A DNA stretch of 64,000 nucleotides from Agapetus fuscipes (GCA_951799405.1 OX637350.1:9781852-9845851), one strand, 5' to 3'; shown: positions 11,768-24,600, numbered from the stretch's first letter. Numbers and translations are program-made. Notes: generated by a model not told the origin, from the sequence alone.

Positions 11768-12825
11768 ATCCCAAGTAGACGCTGCGCTTTGTTATGCTGG
11801 TACTTTACACGTTAACTCAACCATAGCGTTTATAAAAAAAAATGTATGGAAACTGAACTAGCAACTCTACTTCCCGTTTCAGTTTTAATAGATATGTTTT
11901 AATAGAACTAGTCGCTAGGGTCAGGCCCAGATTAAGGGCGCTTCAAGCGGTGCGACTGAACCAGGGCCCCCGCGTCCTAGGAGCCCCCGAGACATTGTAG
12001 AAAAATATACTTCAAAGAATTTATCGACGTAAATTTGTTAGGGGGCCCAGGATTTAAAGGCATTCACGACCAAGAGGACCCCAAAGACTTCTTAGAAATT
12101 AGTTAAAGAAGCCATTTACTTTTGATTTTTTGGGATCAAAATCCAAAGGGGAATGGGACCAAAGACGCCCATGGTGAATTGTATAAAATTTTATAGAAAT
12201 ATATTACAAGATATTTTTTTTATAAAAAAAAATCCAAACAGGTTTCCCGAAAATAAACTTAAAACACCGTCAGTTCTCATTTTTGTTCGCAAGAAGAACA
12301 TATTTTTTGATCGGTACGGGGAGAGGTAGGAGGGTGGGGGCCCCTTGACTTTCCTCGCACCTGGGCTGGAAGTCATCACCACGGTAATTCTGGCGTACCG
12401 AATGTTGGTGATATTTGTATGAAGACTAATCAGCAGTTCACTTGCGGCAATCTTGATGAGACTTCCAGCCTAAGGCCGCCAGTGGTCTCAATCCAGGCCT
12501 GGCTAGGGTGCTATATAGATATATAGAAGTTCTCAGGTGTTGGCTGCTAGCCGCTTTCTGTGAGCTTCTAGCTGCTTTTCCAGTGCTGGCCCGTTATTGC
12601 ATTCTATGCATCACAGTAATTACGTTGTGAAGACAATGCGGTTTTTTATGTTTCTACTATTTATCTTATCTGCACGCCGAGTACAGAACTTCACGTATAA
12701 ACTTAACAATATCATTTTTAGCGAAACTTAAGCGCTCACTACCAAGACTATTTTAGTTTTAATACATTTTTTTGGTAAACGTACTGGTTGAGTTCAAACA
12801 TGATATTTTATACTTGTAGTTCTGG
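11768..12825. mobile_element. Palindromic MITE family, copy split by a hAT element
   Basis: Left arm from CCCAAGTAG (11768) through AACTCAACCATAGCGTTTA. The right arm is inverted, about 12735-12825, and ends near TACTTGTAG. The same arms form the compact copy at 16862-17020. The insertion 11922-12501 separates the halves. Confidence 0.6.
11922..12501. mobile_element. Non-autonomous hAT element, 580 bp
   Basis: Inverted ends CAGGCCCAGATTAAG and its imperfect complement ending CAGGCCTG. Exact 8-bp target duplication GCTAGGGT at 11914-11921 and 12502-12509. No coding capacity recognised. Confidence 0.78.
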
Positions 12826-12959
12826 CCTCTACCACAGCGTAGCTCCGCCTGCAATAATAATTACTCTTGCCTTTCATCAGAACCAAGGATGCAACTCTGT
12901 GAAAGTTTAATTCAATCTCATTTATCCACAGACATTGCATCTTTATCAAGCTACTACTC

Positions 12960-13300
12960 GCCGGTTTACCCCCGAAGGTTTCCGCATGTGGCGAGTGGAA
13001 CCTATTTTTTTACAGGTAACGGGGCCGGCCTTACGCCAACCACTTCATTTGCAGCATGACTTTGTAGCCCAAGTATAAAACATCACACAGATAAGGGGGC
13101 CAATCACTTTAGTTGAAGTGTGGGTTTCCCAGCTCCCGAGGGGGCTGGTACCCATTCCTTGTAAAGTCTGAGTAAACCTCGCCGGTATTTTATATTGGGT
13201 TTTGAAAATATAAACACACAAACGGGAAATCATTTCTGACACCCTCGGTGGAATCACATAAATTAAGTAGTATAAAATGAAAAAAATGTCCAGTCGATAG
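12960..13300 (-). repeat. SINE-1 copy, minus strand
   Basis: Body in inverse orientation, interrupted at about 13055-13108 by a short insertion containing CCCAAGTATAAAACATCAC, a piece of the CCAAGTA MITE family. The head is decayed. Confidence 0.65.
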
Positions 13301-14449
13301 CTAAATGGCTAACGAGCCAGCTAAGCAAAGAGATAGGCTTTCAATTTAATCACTTATTTATTCTTTTTAATCATCATGAGCTCGACAGCTCTGAATGGAC
13401 CTTGAATGAATCCAGGATTCTCCTCCACTCTCGCCTGTCCTGCTGTCCATCTCCTTTGCTCTCCAGCCACGTATGTATGCCTGCGTCTGCGTTAGCAACT
13501 TCTATCTTACACATTTATGGATTACGGAAAAAAAAACTGTAGTATAATCATTTCTGTTTTCCTAAATCATAATGCCATGAACATTTTACTTAGTTAAAAC
13601 GAAAAGTATCTCTAGTACAGAAAGTTTTTTAAAGTTTAAGGTACTTACAAAAGAAACATGTCAACATAATTTTGTAGATTAAACTAAAACGTGAAGATAA
13701 AGAAAATCCTTAAGGTAAAGGGACAATGTCAATCTAACCCCAGCTTCAGGGACGGGCGGCTAGAGTTGCAGGGGCTGTGTTCATTTGAAGTTCGGGTATA
13801 ATTTTCCAAGTACCTACACAATACACATGCATCATGTTTAGAAGCAGTGCAAACTTACTCATGTTTATTTGTGGCCATATCTGAAATGTTTACAAATCGC
13901 TTTCACTTGGATAAATTATAGATGTGTAATTTGTATCTATAAAACATTGAGTTTTACAGGCTACCTACCCTGCTGGTATAGCAATATGCTATTGCCAATG
14001 CCACCATACAATTATGTGTATTTTCAGTAAAAACGGTGGAAATTCCCGTTCGAATAGCCGGGTAAATGACATGCAATAGGCAGGAACAGCGATAGGTATC
14101 TGACAACAGATAACAGTCATGTTATTTTATGCACAATATTTGCCAAAATTGGCCCCAGGTGTTGCCAATTACGTACTTTTACGCGTAAATCGTAATGGCG
14201 GCAATTCCGCCCGGCATGTTTTCATTGCGGAACTTCTTTCCGTAGATATTTTCATTTAAAACAACATAACAATTTAATGGGGATTGTAAAAGGAAACGCG
14301 TGATGTAAAAATATATTTATTAATCAATATTTACGTTGTGTTTTTCTTTAATTCAAGGAATTTTGACTTGAGACTTTTTTTCTGGTGAGTCTACGTTTTT
14401 TAGGTTCCTTAGTCATGAAAAAAATAGTCTACAGAGTTTTTGTACACTT
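13301..14449. other. Intergenic with old repeats
   Basis: 13370-13500 (ATCATCATGAGCTCGACAGC ... CTCTCGCCTGTCCTG) looks like a LINE 3' relic. 13926-14449 shows nothing. Confidence 0.4.
13728..13925 (+). repeat. LINE 3' module (copy 7)
   Basis: Diverged internal part from AATGTCAATC to TGGATAAATTATAGATG. Confidence 0.5.
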
Positions 14450-14610
14450 TCCTTGACTTATAGGTTAGTATGAGGCTCACCAACCACACTTAAATAATTG
14501 TTTCACTTTTGCCAATGTCACCAATGTTTGAGGGAGAGGCAGCTAGAGTTGCAGAGTTCATATCCATTCGAGGTTTTGACTTTATTTGAATACCTTCACA
14601 TGTAGCATGA
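14450..14610 (+). repeat. LINE 3' module (copy 8), partial
   Basis: CCTTGACTTATAGGTTAGTATG to CACATGTAGCATG, cut by the tail of the LINE at 14620. Confidence 0.6.
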
Positions 14611-14644
14611 GTCTTGTCTTGTCTTGTATCCTGCCGCCATTCCT

Positions 14645-15240
14645 CTAGGGGTGGCCAGTACCTCCACATAAGTGCCTCCACTTGACTCTGTCCCTGCATA
14701 CTTCTTTCATCTCATCTAATTTCATCACTCTTTTCATGCATGCTCTTCTCTTGTTTCCACTCTGTAAATTCCATTCATTCGCAATCTCACTTATCTGATC
14801 AATCCATTCTTTTCTAGGTCTTCCCCTTCCACGCTTACCTATTACATTCCCTTTATACACTCTTTTTGTCAGTCGGTCTTCATTCATCCTTTCAATATGT
14901 CCAAACCATCGCATCACACTTCTTTGAACTTTCACTTTCACGCTTTCTTTTACTCCGCATTCATTCATAACCCATTCGTTTCTCACTCTATCTTTCAGTG
15001 TTTTTCCTGTCATACTTCTCAAATGAGCCATTTCTACGGTGCATACCTTATTTACTTCTCTTTCATTCACCGTCCATGACTCGCTTCCATACATCAGGGT
15101 CGGCAACAATATACAATTGTGTACCGCCATTTTCATTTTCTTTGGTATCCTTTTATTCTTCGCTATTCTACCAAACGCTCCTATCACGCATCTTCCTTTG
15201 CTGGCACGCTTCTCTAATTCCTTCGTCATCTTACCATTCG
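14645..15240 (-). pseudogene. LINE ORF2 C-terminus, open frame, 5'-truncated
   Basis: About 195 residues of the region after the reverse transcriptase: YGSESWTVNE, MRWFGHIERM, GRGRPRKEWIDQI, KRRACMKRVM, ending GGTGHP. Typical of RTE-like non-LTR elements in arthropods. The 3' end is GGCCACCCCTAGAGGAATGG then an ACAAG-rich tail at 14620. The 5' junction is a pentamer array (15239-15275). Confidence 0.8.
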
Positions 15241-15275
15241 AGTGAGTTGAGTTGAGTTGAGTTGAGTTGAGTTGA
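15239..15275. repeat. (GAGTT)n pentanucleotide array
   Basis: About seven units, at the 5' break of the LINE fragment 14645-15240. Confidence 0.8.
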
Positions 15276-15360
15276 TTCGACGACATGAGTGATCGCGAAA
15301 AAACACGTTTCTGTTTGTGAGGTACATTAAATGTGAATCTTAAATTTTAAATCTTGGACA

Positions 15361-15663
15361 CCGGTCCGTAGTTCGTAGTGGCAACACTTCGGACTCGTAA
15401 ATGAAAGGTTGTGGATTCGGATCCCGGCGGAGCACAAAAATATACCATTTATATTTCGAATGTGCTCTTCGCTGGGTTGAAAAATTCATAAACCTTTACC
15501 AATGACCGGTCACCAAAGGTCCATACAGCCTTACAGCAACTGGGTCTTGCTTGAGTATTGGCGCTTTGTAGCGACGACCAAGCTCGTACACCTCTGCGGC
15601 ACTACAACAAGTGTCATAGACCCCTAGAGTCTTTAGAATCTAGGGAGTCTCCCGCACAGGATT

Positions 15664-15755
<92 letters not shown>
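15361..15755 (+). repeat. SINE-2 full copy with about 90-base poly(A)
   Basis: Same head and body as 10195, plus about 70 bp more (CACCTCTGCGGCACTAC to CCCGCACAGG) and an uninterrupted A run at about 15666-15755. Length of the run suggests a young insertion, or assembly uncertainty. Confidence 0.75.
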
Positions 15756-15756
<1 letters not shown>

Positions 15757-16861
15757 GTTTTTGCAACATATATGTTTATGGATAATATGCAGGTGTGGAG
15801 TAGATTTAATAAGTTCAAGGTAAATCCATATTGCTGAAACTTCTGAGCATGAAATAAATATCTACCCATAAAAGAATGTTGAAGAAACGCTGTCATTCAA
15901 TTCAGAAAATTTGAGAAACAATTAGGAAAGAGTGTTTTTTTCATTTAGAGTCGCAATCATCATACAATCAGGAAAAAAATGTCAAGCCGAAGTCCGTTAA
16001 GGCTAGTTCGCACGAGGCCACTGATTTAGTCAAGTACCGAGTAATTTAGTAGTGGGCGGGGCGCTACTCGCCCGTGAAGCGTTCGCATTACGGTCCAGTA
16101 CAGTACACAAGTGCGAAGTTGGCTGCAGAAAGCCCTTTCTATAATGGCGGAAAATTTGAATTGGTTGCAGTTTGAAAATATTAATTGAGTATTAAAATCA
16201 TGTTATTATAAAGCCCTTTAAATTGGCTATGGTTTGGTAATATTAACTGATTTATGCCCGGCCACCTAGCTAGGAGCCTGTTTAGCAAACAACTTCGAAA
16301 CTCGACTTTTGTAAATTCGAAATGTATTTTATGGTTTATAAAATAATATACACGTTTTAAATAAAAACAACACATGACTATTTGATGTTTATAATAATAT
16401 CTACCATTTACGCTACAAACATTATTTTTTAATGTAGATATCCTTGCAACTTAGATTATAGATTATGATTACACACCCTTACTCTCACTTGATGGTTTAC
16501 CTCTCCATAGTTGTTTTTGTATTTCTCTTGATACCACACATACAGATTTATTTAAATATACCCAAAAATGGAGCATTGCTGTCACTAAGCTTTGTACCTC
16601 ACAAAAAATAACACAGAATCTGACGTGCAGCTTCCTTTCATTTTGTGTTTTATTGCACGGAAGGAATATTGTAACATGTATAAAATAAAGAGAACAATCC
16701 GAGTCATCTGTCTGCCGCAGGGCGAGATGGAATTACGAATTGCAGACAACCCAACGCTGGAATTGTGAATTTTTATGAATGTAATACTGGTGAATGTGAG
16801 ACGTCCTTCTCTCTCTTTCTTCCAGAGCTCGACATGACAGCAACTCTGAATAGACTCGTCT
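15756..16861. other. Intergenic, unassigned
   Basis: TTAAGGCTAGTTCGCACGAG at 15998 looks like one end of a TTAA-type MITE, but I could not find its partner. Confidence 0.35.
16428..16465 (+). repeat. LINE 3' module tail (fragment)
   Basis: Only ATATCCTTGCAACTTAGATT and the tail. Confidence 0.45.
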
Positions 16862-17020
16862 GCATCCCAAGTATACAAAGTAAACTCAACCATTGCGTTT
16901 ACCAAAACTGAATGAAAACCAAACCTTTCACAAAAGGTGCTGTATTAGTTTCCATCTATTTTTGTCAGAACGCTATGGTTGAGTTTAAAGTTTTAACGTG
17001 ATGCTTTCTACTTGGAGTAC
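16862..17020. mobile_element. Compact palindromic MITE (CCAAGTA family)
   Basis: Left arm CCCAAGTATAC...AACTCAACCATTGCG. The right arm is inverted, ACGCTATGGTTGAGTTTAAA...CTACTTGGAG. About 160 bp, non-coding. Confidence 0.6.
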
Positions 17021-18693
17021 TGGCCCAGCCTGGAGCAAGCTCAGATGTGAGCAAATCCCAGCGGTGAATTAAGATTACTTAAAACGTGTTTTATTTAAAA
17101 TTCACCTTGCTGAATAAACTGCACAGAAACAGTGTAGTTCAGAGTCTGCCATAGATTAAACTGTCACTTCGCTATTTCAGTTTTCTTAAAAATTCGTTGA
17201 AAATGAAAATTTGTACAAAATTGCTTAGTATGATCAACTGATGAATTGTATAACTTCTATACATAAATCTTATTGCACTGTAAAATTGACACGAAATGGG
17301 ATAATAGATTTTATTCTCTATAGGTAAAAATCACAAGTTTATGTAAATAGGATCCTAAATATCTAACAAATAACAAAATATTAGTTTGCCCTCTCCTAGC
17401 ACACTTCACAATTTTTTGTTTTTGGAACTTTTATCGAGTCCATTGTCACCTTTCGCTTCAAAGATGAAGACAGTCTCAACCCCAACCTTAGTTTACTTCT
17501 TACGCAAAATTTCCAATAGGCATGTGTGCGCACTTTTCAGTTAATAAAAAAAATTACAAGTTATGATATTATTTCATTCAATATCGTGATAAAAATTACA
17601 TCTCATTGAAATAAAATAAATACTACAATAATAAACTATAGATTTGGTTTTCACAAGTATAGTTACATTACAACGCTAGTTCTTTTGTATTCTGGTCATT
17701 TTCCGGTCATGGCACAATAAGCAAAAGAGCAAGCACGTACAATGTACATGGGTAGATAGCTAGGTACTTACAACCTCCTGCAAAGCATGACACGGTTTCG
17801 AGGCCAATTAGTTACATTTAAAAGAAAAGCTCGACACACGACCTTTAGCCACTCCTTCATTAGCATGTCGGGTACGCTTGGGTTTGCGCTCATGAGCCAC
17901 GGGCCGCCATTACTGCCCCGAGAGGCCATCTCCGGTCGCGCGCACAAAGGCACAGCCGTTTCCGGTCGTTCTGCCTAACAACTTTAGAGCAATGGCTGCC
18001 GTATGAATTTCCGGGAAAGGCCGCCGCTCAGAAGAATGATTCGATTTAGCTAATGGCGTCGGTATTATTTATCGAAAGCAGCGCGGCCTAGCGATAACAT
18101 CCCATCGGAAATGCAAGCTAGCAATTCAATATGGATTCTCGTTTAATATACCCATCAAGGTAAAGCAATGCGATATTTTACTTTAAAACCTTTTTTTTAT
18201 ACTGTAGAAAGAGCCAATGAGAAGTCAACATATTTAAGCGATCATATGGGTAACGATAAAACATGGCCGCTCATGTACAGCTGATTTTGTGGTCAGATAT
18301 TTCTACAAAATGTATGTAAATTTGTAAGGAGAAAATTTGACAGCCTGATCAGCATGTTTTATAGCTTTCTATCTACCGATATGGTTGGTAGATAGATCGC
18401 TAGTAGATCACTATTCTGCTGCGTACGAGTATGAAGATCTGTAAGTACTTAGATTCATTGCACAACTTCATCTCACGATGTGTGAAAATATGTATAAGTT
18501 TGCCGCCTTGCGGTAAGGTTGCCAGGGCTGACGCGAAACCGCAGTCGCTGGGAGTCGCGGTTTCAGCGGACAAGTAGTATAGGACAGGTATAAACTGCAG
18601 AGGAAACCAGAGAGCGGCCATGGCGCACCACCACTTAGCGAAGGCCGCAACTCCCGCCCCGCTTGGCAACTTTGCATTATATAGATAGGGTAG
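17021..18693. other. Intergenic, unassigned
   Basis: Two GC-rich islands (17780-17980 and 18480-18665) stand out, but neither encodes a recognisable product. Confidence 0.35.
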
Positions 18694-19885
18694 ACCGAGG
18701 CGAATCGGATCACAGGGCGAATCGGATCAAAATAAGAATTCTGTTGATAATTGAAATATCGCATTCACATAGAACGCACTCAACCGGCGTTTTGCGTCTC
18801 TCCTTTCACCCTTCACCTCCCGACATAGGCAGTATTTCGATCACGCTTGTGAATCAAACTGAAAGTGGTTGGTGTGAGGCTGGCCCCCTTACCTGTAAAA
18901 ATAAATAGGTCCCAAAGCGCCACATGCGACCCCTTCGGGGAAACGCAGGCAAGAAGTTGCACTATATGTGTAGCTTGGTTGTGTGTGTCGACGCCGCTCG
19001 TCAGCGACTCGGTTTTTGTGTGTCGCAATTTTGGCGCTTATCTAAGGTCCGTACTTACGATTTATTTGTGTCATATTACGGATTTGTGTTAAAACTCAAC
19101 TATTACATTGGTTTATATTGTTAAGCAAGGTGTCTATATTTAGAGAACCAATTCGCTTTTAAGTATTATCTTAGAGGTTAAAGTCTAAAATATTTATTTC
19201 AAAAGTCTTGATTATGGGGCTAATCGGATCATATCGTCAGGGGCGAATTGGATCACACTTTTAAACTGATTTATTACATGTTTGAAGTTATTGATTCATA
19301 TTTTTTTCATTGTAGATGGTTTGCACGTACAAAAGGAAGACTGATGCCGGAGAATAGTCTCAAGAAAAAAGTAAAGAGGCTGTAAATAAAGTCCAGAACA
19401 AACAGTTGACCTTTAACGTAAGGCTGCTGAGACAGTGCAATGCCTGCGAAGAATGGTGCCACGAAAAATGTGCTGATATGGGGGGGGGGGAAAAGACCAT
19501 AATTATATGTGAACTATGTGCCGATAACTAAAATTGATCTCTTTATTATTTTTTTACTGATTCCAAAGCTATACCTACTCTTAAGAAATTAAAAATTTTG
19601 TTACATGTTGTATACGATCCGATTCACCCCGAAAATTGAGGCGATTCGGATATTTTTGTTTTTTTAGTTTTTAATAGCTAGTTAAGAGAATAAAATATGT
19701 ATGATTTAAGTTTTCAAAAGCTTATTTCATAGCTGAATGTTACTTCTTATATTTTTATCAATAAAAATAAAACAATTATACAATAAAACAATTATACAAC
19801 AATTACTCAACCATTATAAACATTATATAACACTTTAATATGATTTTCTCAACCTCGAAGGAAAAGTGATCCGATTCGCCTCGGT
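18694..19885 (+). mobile_element. Internally deleted pogo-like DNA transposon
   Basis: Exact 20-bp inverted ends, ACCGAGGCGAATCGGATCAC at 18694 and its complement ending at 19885. Related GCGAATCGGATC motifs recur inside (about 18716, 19218, 19240, 19615, 19644). Coding remnants: ATG at 19316 starting MVCTYKRKTDAGE then stop, like the N-terminus of pogo/Tigger-type transposases. At about 19435-19531 there is a Cys-rich end (CNACEEWCHEKCA ... CELC) like the zinc-knuckle tail of insect pogo-like proteins. The catalytic middle is gone. A SINE-1 3' piece lies inside the left part. Confidence 0.72.
18858..18985 (+). repeat. SINE-1 3' fragment
   Basis: Only the 3' third, from GTGGTTGGTGTGAGGC. Lies within the pogo-like element. 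Confidence 0.65.
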
Positions 19886-20189
19886 GTGTGTAGTGGGTAG
19901 TTCTATTTCCTTTTAACCGTCGATTTGGATTGCTAAGAACCGAAGTTCCCTACAAGTGTGACGTTTTTTGGTCGAGAAAAATGTTAACAATTCAAAATTT
20001 GTGCCTACTTAGTCCGTTAATAAATAAATAAAAACTCTGATGTTTCATCGCTTTAAAAAAATCTTGCGCCCTCTTTTTCAGAATAGCGCAGTGCACTGAT
20101 TGCCTATACGGAAGGCGCGTATTAACAGTGTGCTAATCTGTAGAAAACGTCACACTTGTATGGGATTCGATCCTCAGCAACCTTTCAAC

Positions 20190-20907
20190 CTATAATCTAT
20201 AATCGAGGTTGCAAAGATATATTGTCATTTAAGGCTCATATTTAATGCATTCCCACCAGCAGGCACATGTAAGGCCCGGTATTTTGAAGTATCGTAAAGT
20301 TAACTAAAATGCAATTTTAGTTAAATCATCATAATATTTCACTCACCGAATTTCGGCAGTAAATATTTAGTAACTTTAACTTTCGATGTTCAAGATGGCG
20401 GCGCTTCACTGACAGCAGCTGTTCTTTTTTAATGTAAGGATACATCAAAATTGTTGCAAACTGAACATTTTCTGTGTCGTTTTCTAGCTTAATGAAGGTT
20501 AGGGATATGATTTTTATGAATAGTTGTTTGTTTTAAAGCTTTTGAATGCCATATTAATTATTTCCAAGATTTGGGGGCGGGGCTTCATACTTCGGCAATG
20601 TTCGGTTTTAGTTAACTCGAGATTGTGTATTTTGAATAAAAGTTCAAGTAATAGTTAACTAAAATATTACTACAGTTCAATATACCGGGCCTTAGTGTGT
20701 TTCACATGTAAGCTCGCGCTTACATATTTTGGATGTGTACGTACAAAATAATCCAAATCTCACATGTACCTATATAAAATTTTATTGAATTATAAAATTA
20801 AAAAACTCCTGCCGCCTTTTCCTGAAATCGGGTCGACATTGGCAAAAGTGAACCAAGTTTTTACAGCATGGGGGGTCAACCTCATACCAACTTATTAGTC
20901 AAGGAAC
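20190..20907 (-). repeat. LINE 3' module (copy 9), split by MITE
   Basis: Halves on either side of 20272-20692; the right half runs to CTTATTAGTCAAGGAAC. Confidence 0.6.
20272..20692. mobile_element. TA-flanked MITE, 421 bp
   Basis: Inverted ends AGGCCCGGTATTTTGAA and TTCAATATACCGGGCCT with TA on both sides (20270-20271, 20693-20694). Inserted in a LINE 3' module copy. Interior TTAACTAAAAT motifs are mirrored. Confidence 0.7.
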
Positions 20908-20937
20908 ACAGAAATTTCGGAAAGTTAAGTAATTAAA

Positions 20938-21150
20938 ACCTATATATATATAATTTAAGTTACAAAGATATCTACATGAATATTTAAGATTCATATTTAA
21001 TGCTTGCCAACATGCAGACACTTGGTAGTTCGCGTTTGTACATGCTGCATGTGCACTTACAAAACAAAGACCCAAATCTAAAATGAACATAAGGCGTCGC
21101 AGCTTTTGCCGACTTTTCCAGAAACAGGGGTGATATTGATGAAGTGGGGG
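20938..21150 (-). repeat. LINE 3' module (copy 10)
   Basis: Immediately adjacent to copy 9, same strand; upstream end truncated at GGTGATATTG. Confidence 0.55.
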
Positions 21151-21159
21151 CATTGACTA

Positions 21160-21647
21160 ACGCTCTTACTAATTATGCTTAAAACAATCCACCCGATCCG
21201 ATCACAACAACCCGACGTGATAATGGCGTCGGAACATTTTTATCTCGGCGAGCAAACGTCAGTCTTTTATGGGGATGCCGTCCTTAGTAACCAATAAAAA
21301 AATATTTACATGCCTTTTCCCTAGAAACCCGGCAGGGTGACGATACAATATTGTTTATGCCAATTCACGTGCGGACCTCATTTTGTGCAGACCTCATTAT
21401 ACAAATATACCTACATCTTAAAGATTCGTCGCGGCATTTAACCGTATTATGAAATAACATAATTTTATCTGGTAAACTGAGCTTCTTGATTGTACAATTT
21501 TTTTCGAAGCGAAAAAGTAAAACTAAAAATTTTCAGCTTGTTTACTTTCAGTCACTGGTGCTCCTCCACCGTATTGAAAAATGCTATGAAGAAAAAGAAA
21601 AAAAGATGTCAGTTCAGGAGTTTTGGCAGCTGCCAAAATTCAAAAAG
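21160..21647. other. Elp2 upstream region
   Basis: Contains a repeat with CCCTAGAAACCCGGCAGGGTGA, related to 48900-48985 and 54770-54810. The Elp2 promoter must lie here; no TATA box assigned. Confidence 0.4.
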
Positions 21648-24600
21648 ATGACGTCTGTCACCACATCTTACATTTCTACGGCCTGTAATCGCACCCCATT
21701 ATGCGCTGATTGGAATTCAGATTACATCATTGCCTTTGGAGCCTGCAATTCAGTCTGCCTGTTCAATACCAAAGTTAGTATCACAAGGATTTTTCGATTG
21801 CGACATGTGATTTCAAACATAACCTCAATTGTTTACATTGAGCTGTAATATTGACATTCCGAATAAAGAACTCCGAAAGAAGATTCCAAATTTAAATTTT
21901 ATCGGCAGGCAACCAATCACAAAATATCACTTAAGACTTTTGATGTCACCAGTCACAAGTTTTCGTCTATGTAATAATGGTTGACTCCTTTATTATACCA
22001 AACAAACATCACATACATTTTATTTTGTTTCAGTATGATGGCAGTTCAAAAATAACCGACACGTTAATAAAACATACTGGAAGAGTGAACTGTGTAAGGT
22101 GGATTCCAACGTCGCTGAATGGAGAAAACAAAGGAAGTATTATATCTGGTTCCACGGATTGTTCGGCCATTATTTGGACAAAAAACACAGACTCTTACAT
22201 TCCAACAAGCATCTTGTTGGGTCACAAAAGTCCAGTAAATGTAGTGGATGCTATCTGTGTCAATACATCAGAAAATATTTCAATTGTGTATGCTGTCACT
22301 GGTTCTGTTGATTCTACAGTAAAAATCTGGAGAAAGGAACAAAATCAAGGTAACACATATTATTAATCACAATCACTTCTGCAATAAACTCGGCACATTT
22401 AAAATAGAAAAAAATTCCCATCACTCGTCTCGACTAAAGACAAGACAGTCAGTCATAATTTCAATCGGTACAATATTATGTAGGTAGCTTGAAATGACAG
22501 TTCTATGTACTGCATTTAGAACAACTGTCACAGGCCTATATTTTACAATGCTGTGAAATTTTAAAAAATCCCTGATTATCTTGAATGCAATTTTTATTTA
22601 CTACGGGTGTGTCACACAGCTGAGAGAGATTTTAACCCTTCAACTGCGGGTGACACGCATAGGCGTCAAGTGTAAACTTGCATACAGTGTGGCTGTCAAT
22701 CATAGACGTCATCCAACTTTAAACTCTTATCCCTGACATCTGTGTTCAAGAATTCAAAAGTCTGTAAGTGTAAATATGCGGTAAACCTTTGTGATTTTTG
22801 TTCTTGAATAAAAAGTATTCCGTAATGAGGGTATTCATATAGCCAGAATATTCAGAAGCGAAAAGTTAAAATGTATTGTGTCTATTTGTGTTACAAGATT
22901 CAACAAGTGTAATGATTGTTACTTAGGTCATATCATGAGGGAGGGCCCTTGAGGTGTGACACACAAAAACGGCGCTCTTTTGTCATGTACAAAATAAAAT
23001 AAATAAATCATCCTCATATGTATATCATATTATAACTAATTGTTTAAATTGTTTAACAGCCTCGTACAATCCTTTTTGTGAAGGAACTCATACCAATCTA
23101 TAAGTAGAGATGGAAAAAACGGCTTAGTAAAAAAAACGAAAAAACGCTTACGCTTTTTAAAAAAAGCAGCTTAAAAAGCGTTTTTTCGTTTTTTGGGTTT
23201 ATTGTAAATATAAAATTTAATTCATTTAGTAGTTTCAGTTTTTCCTTATTTACTCAAAAACTATTGACATTATTGAAAAAATTTTGAGTATTAAACCTAA
23301 ACAATGTATAGTTCTGTAAGTTAAAAGCAAAAAAAAAAATCCAAAATACAGCACACACGAAAAAAAAGCTAAAAATGTAAAAAAAACGCGTTTTTTGAAA
23401 TATTTTTTTGTGGTGGCAATTCTTAAGTTATATATTTTGTTTAAGGGTATACGAGAGCTTAAGAAGATTATTAATATCGGGACTAAAGAACCTCTTTAAT
23501 TGTTTTATGAAACTAAAAGCGTAATTTTATGTCAAATAACTTTGACTGATCATGGGCAGATGTCGTTGCTGAAGTATATAAATTAATGTTCTATGTCAAG
23601 CATTACGTTTCATCAAAAAAATATGTAAAGTATATTAACGCTTTTAGCGAGCGTGTAAGTTTTATAAACTTTTGTTTAAACGCTATGTTTGAGTATTCAC
23701 GACTGCATGTTTGGTACAGAAGTTATGCATGCAAAAATTGCAAAACGAAACAACTTTGCATAAGTATAATTCTATGTTGAAATAATTAAACATTTTTTGG
23801 CATCTTGAATTCAAACGTTTGTTGTGAGCAGAGCATATCTTTTGTTATAACAAAGGCGTGCAAAAGTACTATTCCGTCTGTCTCACACTGTATATTATGA
23901 ACGTGGGTATTTTTTTTATATATCGCACACCTAACAAAAAAAAGCAATAACTCAAATATTAAGAAGGTTGGGAAGTTGCGTTCCAAGTTTTGCATGTTTA
24001 ATTAATTGTCGCACTAAAGCCCACATCAGCCATGACACAAGTTAATAGTTCTCTTTTCTTTTAAAATAAAACTTAAATAGCTGTAAGCTGTAACTCTGTC
24101 GCCATTCCGCTAGGGGTGGCCAGAGCCTCTGCAGAGTTGCCTCCATTTTTTCCTATCCTGACATACCTCTTTCAATTCCTTCATATCCATCACCTTTTTC
24201 ATGCATTTTCTTCTTTTACGCTCACTTTGTATATCCCATTCTTTCACAATCACCACAATCTGATCACTCCATACTTTTCTCGGTCGTCCCTTCCCTCTTT
24301 TTCCTTTCACACTTTCTTTGTATACATACTTTGTCAGTCTATCATCATTCATTCTTTCCACATGCCCAAACCATCTCATCACATTCTTTTGTATAAATTG
24401 TAAAAAAATATCATTGGTATAAATTTGACTTATTTCTCTTTTATCCGTAAAATACAGAAAATTATGTCAAAACATTATCCATTATTTTTTATTGCACTTT
24501 TTTTGAAAACATAATTGGAAACTGAAAAATAATATTTCACGTAATTATTTTAGTTAAGTGATGATAAAAACCGTGAAAAGTAAAACAAGGACTTGGCTTG

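Noticed and set aside
15558..15896. Poly-Lys and poly-Phe frames
   Set aside because: Both strands of the SINE-2 poly(A) tail.
15998..16140. Complete TTAA MITE
   Set aside because: Only one end (TTAAGGCTAGTTCGCAC) is seen; no inverted partner found nearby.
17768..17978. Coding exon in a GC-rich island
   Set aside because: Both strands open for about 60 codons but no recognisable motif, and no splice context that I could support.
18400..18764. 89- to 98-codon minus-strand frames
   Set aside because: Overlapping frames in a GC-rich island partly inside the pogo-like element; no family features.
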